A stretch of DNA of 64,000 nt from Streptococcus sp. oral taxon 431 (lineage in GTDB: Bacteria > Bacillota > Bacilli > Lactobacillales > Streptococcaceae): contig NZ_CP014264.1 in the NCBI RefSeq assembly GCF_001553685.1, positions 380,001 to 444,000 on the forward strand, read 5' to 3'. Under the pieces are notes generated by a model. That model ran no database searches, was not told where the DNA came from, and was given only the letters and a program-made list of their open reading frames with translations. The position numbers were made by a program, and so were the translations under genes. Positions 46,762 through 54,448 of the stretch are shown piece by piece. The number at the start of each line of letters is the position of its first letter. Within the stretch, counting starts at the first letter, position 1.

Positions 46762-46784
46762 CAAAAAGCTCCCTAGAGGGAGCT
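46762..46784 (-). terminator. Attenuator terminator in the queC leader
   Basis: AGCTCCC and GGGAGCT pair around TCTA, followed by TTTTT. Its 5' edge overlaps an alternative hairpin (AAAACC with GGTATTTTTT) that would act as antiterminator. Confidence 0.8.
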
Positions 46785-46801
46785 AAAAAATACCAAGTAG
46801 A

Positions 46802-46835
46802 GGTTTTTTTTAGCGATGGCATGTCCCAAACATCG
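46802..46835 (-). promoter_or_regulatory. preQ1-I riboswitch aptamer
   Basis: Minus strand: stem P1 CGATG/CATCG (46835-46831 and 46818-46814), a 12-nt loop containing GGG, then the A-rich tail CTAAAAAAAACC whose CC can pair with the loop GGG to make the H-type pseudoknot of preQ1-I. Loop and tail lengths match the B. subtilis aptamer. Ligand: the queC pathway product. Confidence 0.75.
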
Positions 46836-46854
46836 TGATATTCTAGTTACAGTC

Positions 46855-46883
46855 TAGCATATTTTTTGAAAAATGGCAAAGGA
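46855..46883 (-). promoter_or_regulatory. queCDEF promoter
   Basis: TTGCCA, 17-base spacer, TAGACT with TGC before it (extended -10) on the minus strand. Puts the start about 120 bases before queC. Confidence 0.65.
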
Positions 46884-46927
46884 CAAGAAAAAAGAGACCA
46901 AATGAATGCACTTGGTCTCTAGTATGA

Positions 46928-47242
46928 TTAACTCAATTCAGCAACGATAGCTTTGATTTGTTCTGATGTATGAACACCAGCAACTTGTTTAACCACTTGT
47001 CCATCTTTTTTGAAAAGAAGAGTAGGGATAGACATGATACCGAATGAACGAGCTGTGTTTGGGTTTTCATCAACGTCCATTTTAACGATCTTCAAGACAT
47101 CTTCTGAAAGTTCTTCAGACAATTTATCCAAGATTGGACTTTGCATACGACATGGACCACACCAAGTTGCCCAGAAGTCAACCAAGACCAATCCGTCTTT
47201 AGTTTCTTGTTCAAATGTTGCGTCTGTAATTGCTTTTGCCAT
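46928..47242 (-). CDS. trxA: Thioredoxin
   Basis: 104 residues. WCGPC active site with cysteines 28 and 31, and the cis-proline in SIPTLLF. Reduces disulfides in cytoplasmic proteins such as ribonucleotide reductase. AAAGGAG precedes the ATG. The upstream DUF4649 gene ends 14 bases before it, so both are probably read from the promoter at 47508-47536. Confidence 0.95.
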   Translation of the reverse strand: MAKAITDATFEQETKDGLVLVDFWATWCGPCRMQSPILDKLSEELSEDVLKIVKMDVDENPNTARSFGIMSIPTLLFKKDGQVVKQVAGVHTSEQIKAIVAELS

Positions 47243-47256
47243 AGTATTTCTCCTTT

Positions 47257-47478
47257 TTAGTTATATTGGCTTAAATCTTGTTTCATGAGATAGAAGAAAA
47301 CATCTCCGTAAGTCCCATGGTAGTCCAAATCATGCCCCTTGTAGGTTACTTTTTGGACAGGGTAGTAGTCTGCGACACCAATCAGGCAGGCTTGTTGAGA
47401 ACGTTCAAATTCTTCGTATGACTCAAAGGTCATGGTTCTCTCTTGCTTGCTGGCATCAAGATAGGTGATTTCAATCAT
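47257..47478 (-). CDS. DUF4649 family protein
   Basis: 73 residues, MIEITYLDASKQERTMTFESYEEFE to YLMKQDLSQYN, a small mixed alpha/beta protein limited to streptococci; function unknown. The start follows AAAGGAG. It is the first gene of a pair with trxA. A MarR-type palindrome lies just upstream of the -35. Confidence 0.75.
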   Translation of the reverse strand: MIEITYLDASKQERTMTFESYEEFERSQQACLIGVADYYPVQKVTYKGHDLDYHGTYGDVFFYLMKQDLSQYN

Positions 47479-47507
47479 AGGATTCTCCTTTGCTAAATCA
47501 TGTTTTC

Positions 47508-47536
47508 ATTTTACTCCTTGAAAAAAAGAATGTCAA
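47508..47536 (-). promoter_or_regulatory. Promoter of DUF4649-trxA
   Basis: TTGACA (47536-47531), exact 17-base spacer, TAAAAT (47513-47508) on the minus strand. Confidence 0.8.
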
Positions 47537-47545
47537 GAAAAATGA

Positions 47546-47557
47546 TTGCGCACGCAA
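47546..47557. promoter_or_regulatory. MarR-type operator, copy 1
   Basis: TTGCGCACGCAA, an inverted repeat with 5-bp arms, 9 bases upstream of the -35 of the DUF4649-trxA promoter. An identical 12-mer is at 48010. Confidence 0.6.
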
Positions 47558-47574
47558 GTTTTTTAAAAAATATG

Positions 47575-47955
47575 TTAGGCTAACCAATTAGCTTTTGTCT
47601 CTAAGCTCTCTTCGACAGCTGTTTGTAAATAAGCCAAGGTAGTCTGTCCTTCGCTTGTCAGGCAGATAAAACTAGCTCGTTTGTCCTGGTCGCAGCATCT
47701 CCGACTAAGTAAGCCGCAGTTTTTTGCTTCTAAGCGAGCCACCATCCGTGAAACAGCACTAGGGCTCAGGTGGAGCTTGTCTGGCAAGTCGATTTGTCGT
47801 AGGGATTTGCCTTCAGCTTGATTTAGAAAGTGCAAGAGGTAAAATTCCTTGAGTGTCAAGGTTTGTTCACTCTGCTCAGCGATGGTCTCTTCTAAAATAG
47901 CTTCTAGCTCTACTTGTCTACGGTTGAAGTCAAACCATTTTTCTAAGTAAGTCAT
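47575..47955 (-). CDS. MarR-family transcriptional regulator
   Basis: 126 residues. Winged helix from about 35 to 100, with LRQIDLPDKLHLSPSAVSRMVARLEAK as recognition region and a wing containing DQDKRASFICLTSEG. Adjacent cysteines (RRCCDQDKR) at the wing and another near it could make the protein redox-responsive, a suggestion only. The start at 47955 fits the AAAGGAG site; an ATG two codons earlier is too close to it. Operator copies flank the gene. Confidence 0.88.
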   Translation of the reverse strand: MTYLEKWFDFNRRQVELEAILEETIAEQSEQTLTLKEFYLLHFLNQAEGKSLRQIDLPDKLHLSPSAVSRMVARLEAKNCGLLSRRCCDQDKRASFICLTSEGQTTLAYLQTAVEESLETKANWLA

Positions 47956-48009
47956 GTCCATCTCCTTTCCCTCTATAATAGTGTAATCATACTAGTGCAT
48001 CTATGATGC

Positions 48010-48021
48010 TTGCGCACGCAA
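48010..48021. promoter_or_regulatory. MarR-type operator, copy 2
   Basis: TTGCGCACGCAA in the divergent region between marR and lrgA, 54 bases from the marR start. Confidence 0.65.
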
Positions 48022-48076
48022 TTAGTATACACCTTTTTGGATTGGATAGCAAGAAGGATGTTTCTTTTATATTTCC

Positions 48077-48104
48077 TTGAAATTTTCTGAAAAAAGAGTA
48101 AACT
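48077..48104 (+). promoter_or_regulatory. lrgAB promoter
   Basis: TTGAAA, 16-base spacer, TAAACT, 33 bases before the lrgA ATG. Confidence 0.5.
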
Positions 48105-48136
48105 GGTATGCAGAAAGTCTATTTGTGGAGTTTACA

Positions 48137-48511
48137 ATGAAGTTATATGTTCAGTTAATGATTCTCTTTGTGATTTCTTTAATCGGTGAAGGAATCTCCA
48201 GTTTTTTTCATTTGCCCATCCCTGGAAGTATCATCGGCTTGATTATTCTTTTTCTAGCCTTGCAGTTCAAATGGCTGCGTATTCGCCATGTCAACATGGT
48301 TGGAAATTTTCTCCTAGCTAACATGACCATTCTCTTTCTACCTCCTGCGGTTGGAATTATGGAAAAATTTGATGTGATTGCTCCCTATCTTCTGCCGATT
48401 GTCTTGATTGTCTTTTTTGCAGCAGTGATTAATATCATCTTGATTGCGCTTGTGGTTCAATTTATCAAAAAACGCTATGAAGGTGACTATGAAGAAAGAG
48501 GTGCCAAATGA
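48137..48511 (+). CDS. lrgA: CidA/LrgA family holin-like protein
   Basis: 124 residues with four hydrophobic segments; LPIPGSIIGLIILFLAL and LLANMTILFLPPAVGIME are the family signature. Works with LrgB to control murein hydrolase activity, cell lysis and, in streptococci, pyruvate uptake. Start at 48137 after GTGGAG, not the earlier in-frame codons. Its stop overlaps the lrgB start by 4 bases. Confidence 0.9.
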   Translation: MKLYVQLMILFVISLIGEGISSFFHLPIPGSIIGLIILFLALQFKWLRIRHVNMVGNFLLANMTILFLPPAVGIMEKFDVIAPYLLPIVLIVFFAAVINIILIALVVQFIKKRYEGDYEERGAK

Positions 48512-49203
48512 GCGAATTTGTATCTAATCCCCTATTTGGGATTGCTTTATCAATCTTAGCCTATCTTGGGGGAATGATGATTTTCAGACGCTATCCTCAT
48601 CCCTTAACGACTCCCTTGCTGCTGTCAGCTATTTTTATTATCATCTTTCTAAAGGTAACTGGCATTTCCTACCAAGATTACTACCAAGGTGGGGTTTATC
48701 TTAATAACTTGATTGTTCCTTCAACAGTGGCTCTAGGAATTCCCCTTTATAAGAGTTTCCACTTGATGAAGCATCATGTCAGAAGTATCTTGCTGGGGTG
48801 CTTCCTAGCTGTCATCGTCAATACCTCTTTTACAGCCTTAGTCGCAAAAATCTTTGGCATGGACTTTTTCCTAGCCATTTCCCTCTTTCCTAAGTCAGTA
48901 ACGACCGCTATGGCAGTAGGGATTACAGAAAAGTTGCAGGGCTTGACTACCGTGACCCTAGTAGTTGTAGTAGCGACGGGGATTTTGACCAGCGTGATCG
49001 GCCCAACACTTCTAAAGTGGCTAAAAATAGACGATCCAGTAGCGGCTGGACTAGCCCTGGGTGGAACAGGTCACGCAGTTGGAACTGGAACGGCCTTTCG
49101 CTATGGACCAGTTGCAGGTGCTATGGGAGGACTAGCCATCGGTGTTACAGGTATTCTCTACGTATTTGTCAGTCCGATCGTAGCCAATTTGATTTTAAGT
49201 TAA
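48508..49203 (+). CDS. lrgB: LrgB/CidB family membrane protein
   Basis: 231 residues with about seven membrane segments; SLFPKSVTTAMAVGITEKLQG and GTGHAVGTGTAFRYG are diagnostic for LrgB. Partner of LrgA. Starts as ATGA overlap, with AGAGG in lrgA as ribosome site. The pair ends in a strong terminator. Confidence 0.92.
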   Translation: MSEFVSNPLFGIALSILAYLGGMMIFRRYPHPLTTPLLLSAIFIIIFLKVTGISYQDYYQGGVYLNNLIVPSTVALGIPLYKSFHLMKHHVRSILLGCFLAVIVNTSFTALVAKIFGMDFFLAISLFPKSVTTAMAVGITEKLQGLTTVTLVVVVATGILTSVIGPTLLKWLKIDDPVAAGLALGGTGHAVGTGTAFRYGPVAGAMGGLAIGVTGILYVFVSPIVANLILS

Positions 49204-49207
49204 CGCA

Positions 49208-49237
49208 AAAACCCAGCTCTAGTAGCTGGGCATTTTT
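49208..49237. terminator. Bidirectional terminator lrgB / ABC permease
   Basis: AAACCCAGCT and AGCTGGG pair around CTAGT, with A-run before and T-run after. Confidence 0.85.
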
Positions 49238-49968
49238 TATTGCAAATTAACTTTATTTTTCAAGATATAGTAAGTACCGAGGTAGAATCCAGCAATTAGG
49301 ATTAAATCTGTAAAGATTTCAAATGTAAGCATCATATTGAAATTAGTATCTATGCGAAGGTTGAGACCGACAAAACCGAGCACGATCTGGATAACAATAT
49401 AGGCTAAAACGGCAAGAGCTGTACGGTATTCATTAAAGAGTTGTCCGATAGAGATTGCCAAGTAGATGCAAAGGATTCCTGAAACTGTGCTGAGGATATA
49501 TGAAATCAGAGATAAGCCGATACTGTCTAGGTACTGTTGGAACAAGTCTTTAAAAGTAAGCAAATCAATGAAATTAGGCTCAATGATCACAAGAATGATA
49601 TAAATGCTCAGAACCAAGACTGCTGAACTGATGAGAGACCAAATGAAGGCCCCCAAGAGTTTGGCTAAGATAATCTGGTGTTCGGAAACTGGCAAGGTCA
49701 AAGTGAGATAACCTTGTCGGTCATAGACACTGCCTTTGAAGCGACGGATGATCAAAATCAAAGTTGAAATACTCAAGGTAATGATTAGTCCGCCAAAAAC
49801 CAGACCTAGAAATACTAACATAATCATTTGTTGATCAGGTGTATCGATGGATTTTAGGGAACTAGCTTGAACCCCGATAAGAGCAGAAAGAGCCAACACA
49901 GCACCATAGAGGGCTAAATACCATTTGTTAACATTTTTAAATTCATAACGAACTAAATTCCAAAACAT
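49237..49968 (-). CDS. ABC transporter permease (ABC-2 type)
   Basis: 243 residues with six membrane segments (about 18-36, 55-75, 100-120, 140-165, 175-195, 215-235) and no clear catalytic motif, as expected for the membrane half of a small exporter. Third gene of a GntR-ATPase-permease operon, the layout of YtrA-regulated systems linked to cell-wall antibiotics and cell-envelope stress. The exported substrate is unknown. Confidence 0.85.
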   Translation of the reverse strand: MFWNLVRYEFKNVNKWYLALYGAVLALSALIGVQASSLKSIDTPDQQMIMLVFLGLVFGGLIITLSISTLILIIRRFKGSVYDRQGYLTLTLPVSEHQIILAKLLGAFIWSLISSAVLVLSIYIILVIIEPNFIDLLTFKDLFQQYLDSIGLSLISYILSTVSGILCIYLAISIGQLFNEYRTALAVLAYIVIQIVLGFVGLNLRIDTNFNMMLTFEIFTDLILIAGFYLGTYYILKNKVNLQ

Positions 49969-49983
49969 AATAATCTCCTTTAA

Positions 49984-50679
49984 CTAGGCTTTGAACTCAT
50001 GACGGAAGAGCTGGTCAATAGACTCTCCAGACTCATAGCGAATATCATCAACATTTCCTTGACGGACGACTTTTCCATCCTTTAGGAAGATAATCTCATC
50101 CAAGATTGGTTCAATGTCTGAAATCAAGTGGGTTGAAATCAAGACAGTTGAAGTTGGAGAGTAGTTGTTGATGATGGTGTTCAAGATATAGTCACGAGCT
50201 GCGGGGTCGACACCCCCGATTGGTTCATCAAGCACATATAGACGAGCATCGCGACTCATGACAAGGATCAACTGAACCTTTTCTTTGTTCCCTTTTGAGA
50301 GTTTCTTGAAACGGCTATTTTCATCGATGCCAAGGTCACGAAGAAGACCTTGAGCACGTTCCAGATTAAAATCTTGGTAGAAGGTCTTGAAATAAGTGAG
50401 AGCTTCCTTGACCTTCATTTGCTCGTTTAGATAGGTCGTATCAGGCAGATAAGAAACAATCGCTTTAGTTGCTGGGCTTGGTTCCATGCCATTGATAAGG
50501 ATACGCCCTTCCTCTGGCTGTAGCAAGCCGTTGATTAGTTTAATCAAGGTTGTCTTTCCAGAACCGTTTGGGCCAAGGAGACCAACGATTTTTCCAGCTG
50601 GAATTTCAAGGGAAACATTTGTAAGAGCAGGGCTTGCTCCATAGGATTTTGACACATTTTCTAATGCTAACAAGGTCAT
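49984..50679 (-). CDS. ABC transporter ATP-binding protein
   Basis: 231 residues. Walker A GPNGSGKTT, signature LSKGNKEKVQL, Walker B ARLYVLDEPIGGVDP and switch histidine STHLISD. The signature is the LSxGxxxK form found in YtrB-type exporters. Energises the permease 15 bases downstream. Its ATG is 3 bases after the regulator stop. Confidence 0.92.
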   Translation of the reverse strand: MTLLALENVSKSYGASPALTNVSLEIPAGKIVGLLGPNGSGKTTLIKLINGLLQPEEGRILINGMEPSPATKAIVSYLPDTTYLNEQMKVKEALTYFKTFYQDFNLERAQGLLRDLGIDENSRFKKLSKGNKEKVQLILVMSRDARLYVLDEPIGGVDPAARDYILNTIINNYSPTSTVLISTHLISDIEPILDEIIFLKDGKVVRQGNVDDIRYESGESIDQLFRHEFKA

Positions 50680-50682
50680 AGT

Positions 50683-51048
50683 TTAAACTCCTTCAATATA
50701 ATCTCTCAAAACAGTCGGTAGTTCTTCTTTTTCATAACCAAATTCTACCATGCCTGTTACAAACTGTTGCAGCTGTTCTTCTGACAGTTGCTTACGGGAT
50801 TGGAGGATCAAGTCCAAATCCTCTGTGACAAAGCGTCCTGACGTCCGCTTGGTATAAACGAAGCCTTCTCTCTCCAAGTCCGATAGGGCACGCTGGATGG
50901 TGTTGGGATTAACCCCTGCCTCGCTAGCTAATTCTCTAACGGTTGGAAGCTGTTGATTGGGCTCGAGTTTATGGGAAATAATCTGCAATTTGATTTTCTC
51001 CATAATCTGCAAATAAATGGGTTTATTGTTATCAAATGTCCAAGACAT
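50683..51048 (-). CDS. GntR-family regulator (YtrA subfamily)
   Basis: 121 residues from ATG 51048 after AAAGGAG. Winged helix with QQLPTVRELASEAGVNPNTIQRALSDLEREGFVYTKRTSGRFV. The short C-terminal dimer region with two helices marks the YtrA group, which normally represses its own operon and releases it on cell-wall stress. A palindrome overlapping the -10 supports self-repression here. Confidence 0.9.
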   Translation of the reverse strand: MSWTFDNNKPIYLQIMEKIKLQIISHKLEPNQQLPTVRELASEAGVNPNTIQRALSDLEREGFVYTKRTSGRFVTEDLDLILQSRKQLSEEQLQQFVTGMVEFGYEKEELPTVLRDYIEGV

Positions 51049-51071
51049 CACGATCTCCTTTCTAATTACCT

Positions 51072-51093
51072 TTGTGTTAATTCAATAATACAA
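51072..51093. promoter_or_regulatory. GntR operator overlapping the -10
   Basis: Imperfect 22-bp palindrome with arms TTGTGTTAAT and ATAATACAA. The -10 TATTAT (51090-51085, minus) lies inside it. Confidence 0.6.
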
Positions 51094-51113
51094 CAAAACA
51101 AAAAACTTGTCAA
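51085..51113 (-). promoter_or_regulatory. Promoter of the GntR-ABC operon
   Basis: TTGACA (51113-51108), exact 17-base spacer, TATTAT (51090-51085). Confidence 0.8.
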
Positions 51114-51150
51114 GCCAAAAGGAGAATTATTTTGGGAATCTCTTAAAAAA

Positions 51151-51159
51151 TGGTATAAT
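51151..51159 (+). promoter_or_regulatory. nrdR promoter, extended -10
   Basis: TGGTATAAT 29 bases before the nrdR start codon. Confidence 0.6.
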
Positions 51160-51187
51160 GAAAAGAAAACGACAAGGAGGGAAAGGC

Positions 51188-51661
51188 ATGCGTTGTCCAA
51201 AATGTGGCGCTACAAAATCAAGTGTGATCGATAGTCGCCAGGCTGAAGAAGGAAATACAATCAGAAGAAGACGTGAGTGTGAAGAGTGCCAGCATCGTTT
51301 TACAACCTATGAACGTGTTGAAGAGAGAACGCTGGTTGTGGTCAAAAAAGATGGTACACGGGAACAATTTTCAAGAGATAAAATCTTTAACGGGATTATT
51401 CGCTCAGCCCAGAAACGTCCAGTGTCTAGTGATGAGATTGGCATGGTGGTCAATCGCATCGAACAAAAACTCCGTAGTCGCAATGAAAATGAAATTCAGA
51501 GTGAGGTTATTGGTTCCTTGGTTATGGAAGAGTTGGCAGAGCTAGATGAGATTACTTATGTCCGTTTTGCCAGTGTTTACCGTAGTTTTAAGGATGTGAG
51601 TGAGCTTGAAAGCCTACTCCAGCAGATTACACAATCCTCTAAAAAGAAAAAGGAAAAATAA
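51188..51661 (+). CDS. nrdR: Transcriptional repressor NrdR
   Basis: Senses ATP/dATP and represses ribonucleotide reductase genes. 157 residues. N-terminal zinc ribbon with C3, C6, C31 and C34, and an ATP-cone domain ([16 protein letters not shown]). Start at 51188 (MRCPKCG) after AAGGAGG; earlier in-frame codons are non-coding. dnaB starts right at its stop, so the two are cotranscribed, the usual order in streptococci. Confidence 0.96.
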   Translation: MRCPKCGATKSSVIDSRQAEEGNTIRRRRECEECQHRFTTYERVEERTLVVVKKDGTREQFSRDKIFNGIIRSAQKRPVSSDEIGMVVNRIEQKLRSRNENEIQSEVIGSLVMEELAELDEITYVRFASVYRSFKDVSELESLLQQITQSSKKKKEK

Positions 51662-52828
51662 ATGAAGCCAAATGACCGTTTTTCTTTTGTAAAGAATAAT
51701 CGGGTGTCGCAAGATACCTCATCAATGGTGCAGTGCTACCTCCCGATTATCGGTCAGGAGGCGCTGAGCCTCTATCTTTATGCTGTGATTTTTTGGGATG
51801 ATGGTCAAAAGGAGCATCTCTTTGCAGCCATGCTCAATCATTTGAATTTTGGGATGGATAGTCTTTTAAAGGCTTTTAAAACTCTGACAGCCATGAAATT
51901 GGTGACCCTCTATCAACAGGGGGAGTCTTATAACTTGTTACTTCATTCTCCCCTATCGACTCAAGAATTTTTACAACATACAGTTTATCGGACCTTGTTA
52001 GAAAAAATGATTGGGGATAGTGCGGTTGCAGCCATGAGACAGGAAAGTGTTGAAGGGGAACCTATCTCGGTGGCCTTGAGTCAAATCTTCCCTCAGTTAT
52101 CCGAGTCTGCTAGTCAAGAAACCTCTAGCAGTCAGCCTCTAGCAGATGATTTTGATTTGGAGCATTTTCGTCAGCTCATGGCCCGTGATGGTCTTCGTTT
52201 TCAAGATGAGACTTCGGATGTTTTGGCCTTGTTTGCAATAGCAGACGAGCAGAGGTGGACTTGGTTTGAAACTTATCAAGTAGCCAAAGCGACAGCAATG
52301 TCGCAAGTGATTTCTGTCAAACGCATCCGTGAAAAGATAGCGCAAAAGCCTGTGACTTCTGACTTTAGTCCCAAGGAGGCAACCATTATCCGAGAGGCTA
52401 AGAGAAAGACAGCCTTGCAGTTCCTTGCTGAGATTAAGCAGACCCGCAAGGGAAGTATTACTCAGACTGAACGGGACCTGCTCCAGCAGATGGCTGCCTT
52501 GGGCTTGCTGGATGAAGTGATTAATGTTATCTTGCTCCTGACCTTTAATAAGGTTGATTCGGCCAATATCAATGAAAAATACGCCATGAAGGTAGCTAAT
52601 GACTACGCCTATCAAAATATCCGTAGTGCTGAGGAGGCTGTCCTCCGAATTCGTGAACGTGGCCAAAAAGCAAAAACGCAAAAGCAGAATCAGACTGCCC
52701 CAGCAAAAACCAATGTGCCTAAATGGAGCAATCCTGAATATAAGAATGAAACTAGCGAAGAAACTCGCTTAGAACTAGAACGTAAGAAAAAAGAAATGTT
52801 AGCTCGATTAGAAAAAGGAGGAGACTAG
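51662..52828 (+). CDS. dnaB: Replication initiation/membrane attachment protein DnaB
   Basis: Firmicute helicase-loading protein (not the helicase), working with DnaD and DnaI at oriC. 388 residues with two DnaB/DnaD-type winged-helix repeats; the second ends in a YxxxI-like helix (YAYQNIRSAEEAVLRI) that binds DNA. The GGAGGAGACTAGATGG site starts dnaI immediately after. Tight packing suggests strict co-expression with dnaI. Confidence 0.93.
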   Translation: MKPNDRFSFVKNNRVSQDTSSMVQCYLPIIGQEALSLYLYAVIFWDDGQKEHLFAAMLNHLNFGMDSLLKAFKTLTAMKLVTLYQQGESYNLLLHSPLSTQEFLQHTVYRTLLEKMIGDSAVAAMRQESVEGEPISVALSQIFPQLSESASQETSSSQPLADDFDLEHFRQLMARDGLRFQDETSDVLALFAIADEQRWTWFETYQVAKATAMSQVISVKRIREKIAQKPVTSDFSPKEATIIREAKRKTALQFLAEIKQTRKGSITQTERDLLQQMAALGLLDEVINVILLLTFNKVDSANINEKYAMKVANDYAYQNIRSAEEAVLRIRERGQKAKTQKQNQTAPAKTNVPKWSNPEYKNETSEETRLELERKKKEMLARLEKGGD

Positions 52829-53725
52829 ATGGAAAGTGTCGGAGACGTGCTCAAGCGTCAACCAAGCCGATTTCAGTATCAGGATTTAGTCCAGCAAATT
52901 GTGAAGGACCCTGATGTTGCAGCCTTTATCCAGAAAGAATCACTCAGTCAGGAGGAGTTAAACCGTAGTATTTCCAAGTTTAACCAATACATCACTGAGA
53001 GAGATAAGTTCCTCCGAGGAGATACAGACTATATCGCGCGTGGCTACAAACCTATCCTAGTCATGAACCATGGCTATGCAGATGTCTCTTATGAAGAGAC
53101 TCCAGAGCTAATTGCAGCAGAAAAAGAAGCGGCGATTAAAAACCGTCTCAAGCTAATCAATCTTCCAGCTAGTCTCAAGAAGGCTAGTTTAGCTCAAGTA
53201 GACTTGGATGATTTGGGGCGCTTGCCAGTTTTTGAAAAGCTCCTAGCCTTTGTGGAGCAATATCCAGCTATTCGAAAAGGTCTCTACTTATATGGAGACT
53301 TTGGTGTGGGTAAAAGTTTCATGGTGGCTGCCCTAGCCCATGATTTGTCAGAAAAACGTGGTGTTTCATCAACGCTCCTCCACTATCCGAGCTTTGTCAT
53401 CGATGTCAAAAATGCCATCGGTGATGGCAATGTCAAGACCTTGGTGGATGAGATTAAGCTTGCTGAAGTCTTGATTTTGGATGATATTGGTGCTGAGCAA
53501 TCAACAGCTTGGGTGCGTGACGAGATCCTGCAGGTCATTCTCCAATATCGTATGCAGGAAGATTTGCCAACCTTTTTTACCTCCAACTTCAACTTTGAAG
53601 ATTTGGAGAAGCATTTCGCTAAAGGGAAAAACGGAAATGACGAAACCTGGGAAGCTAGACGCGTCATGGAACGCATTCGTTATTTAGCAGAGGAAACAAG
53701 ACTTGAAGGAGAAAATCGCCGATGA
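52829..53725 (+). CDS. dnaI: Primosomal protein DnaI (helicase loader)
   Basis: Loads the replicative helicase. 298 residues: N-terminal helicase-binding region (1-130), then an AAA+ domain with Walker A GDFGVGKS near 157-164, Walker B VLILDDIG and sensor-1 FFTSNFN. Its stop overlaps the next start as ATGA. Third gene in nrdR-dnaB-dnaI. Confidence 0.95.
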   Translation: MESVGDVLKRQPSRFQYQDLVQQIVKDPDVAAFIQKESLSQEELNRSISKFNQYITERDKFLRGDTDYIARGYKPILVMNHGYADVSYEETPELIAAEKEAAIKNRLKLINLPASLKKASLAQVDLDDLGRLPVFEKLLAFVEQYPAIRKGLYLYGDFGVGKSFMVAALAHDLSEKRGVSSTLLHYPSFVIDVKNAIGDGNVKTLVDEIKLAEVLILDDIGAEQSTAWVRDEILQVILQYRMQEDLPTFFTSNFNFEDLEKHFAKGKNGNDETWEARRVMERIRYLAEETRLEGENRR

Positions 53726-54435
53726 CAGAAACAATCAAAGTAATGAAAGCTCACACTTCCGTGCGCAGATTTAAGGAGCAAGAGATTCCCCAAGCAGACT
53801 TAAATGAGATTTTGACAGCTGCCCAAATGGCTTCTTCTTGGAAAAATTTCCAATCCTACTCGGTCATTCTTGTCAGAAGTCAAGAAAAGAAGGACGCCTT
53901 ATTTGAGCTAGTTCCTCAGGAAGCGATTCGCCAGTCTGCAGCATTTTTACTTTTTGTTGGTGATCTAAACCGTGCAGAAAAAGGGGCTCGTCTTCATACG
54001 GATGTTTTCCAACCTCAAGGGGTGGAAGGACTCCTCATCACTTCAGTAGATGCGGCTTTGGCTGGACAAAATGCCTTGCTTGCGGCAGAAAGCTTAGGCT
54101 ATGGTGGAGTGATTATCGGTTTGGTGCGTTACAAGTCTGTTGAGTTAGCAGAATTGTTCAAGCTTCCTGACTATACCTATCCAGTCTTTGGGATTGCACT
54201 CGGTGTGCCAAATCAACAGCATGATGTAAAACCAAGACTGCCCCTAGAGAATGTTGTCTTTGAGGAAGAATACCAAGAACAGTCAACTGAGGCAATTAAA
54301 GCCTATGACCGTGTACAGACTGAATATGCAGGTGCGCGTGCGACTACCACTTGGAGTCAACGTTTAGCGGAGCAATTCGGCAATCCAGAACCAAGCTCGA
54401 CTCGAGAAAATCTTGAGCAGAAGAAGTTATTGTAG
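53722..54435 (+). CDS. NADPH-dependent nitroreductase family oxidoreductase
   Basis: 237 residues, FMN-binding fold of the NfsA/FRP type. HTSVRRFKEQEI, MASSWKNFQSYS and DAALAGQNALLAAESLGYGG are family motifs. Reduces nitro compounds or flavins. The ATG overlaps the dnaI stop, and GGAG stands in dnaI. It is inserted in the replication operon between dnaI and der. Confidence 0.9.
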   Translation: MTETIKVMKAHTSVRRFKEQEIPQADLNEILTAAQMASSWKNFQSYSVILVRSQEKKDALFELVPQEAIRQSAAFLLFVGDLNRAEKGARLHTDVFQPQGVEGLLITSVDAALAGQNALLAAESLGYGGVIIGLVRYKSVELAELFKLPDYTYPVFGIALGVPNQQHDVKPRLPLENVVFEEEYQEQSTEAIKAYDRVQTEYAGARATTTWSQRLAEQFGNPEPSSTRENLEQKKLL

Positions 54436-54448
54436 AAAGTGAGAAAAC

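Noticed and set aside
46786..46812. The AAAACC/GGTATTTTTT hairpin in the queC leader as a second independent terminator.
   Set aside because: It overlaps the aptamer tail and the edge of the real terminator, which fits an antiterminator better.
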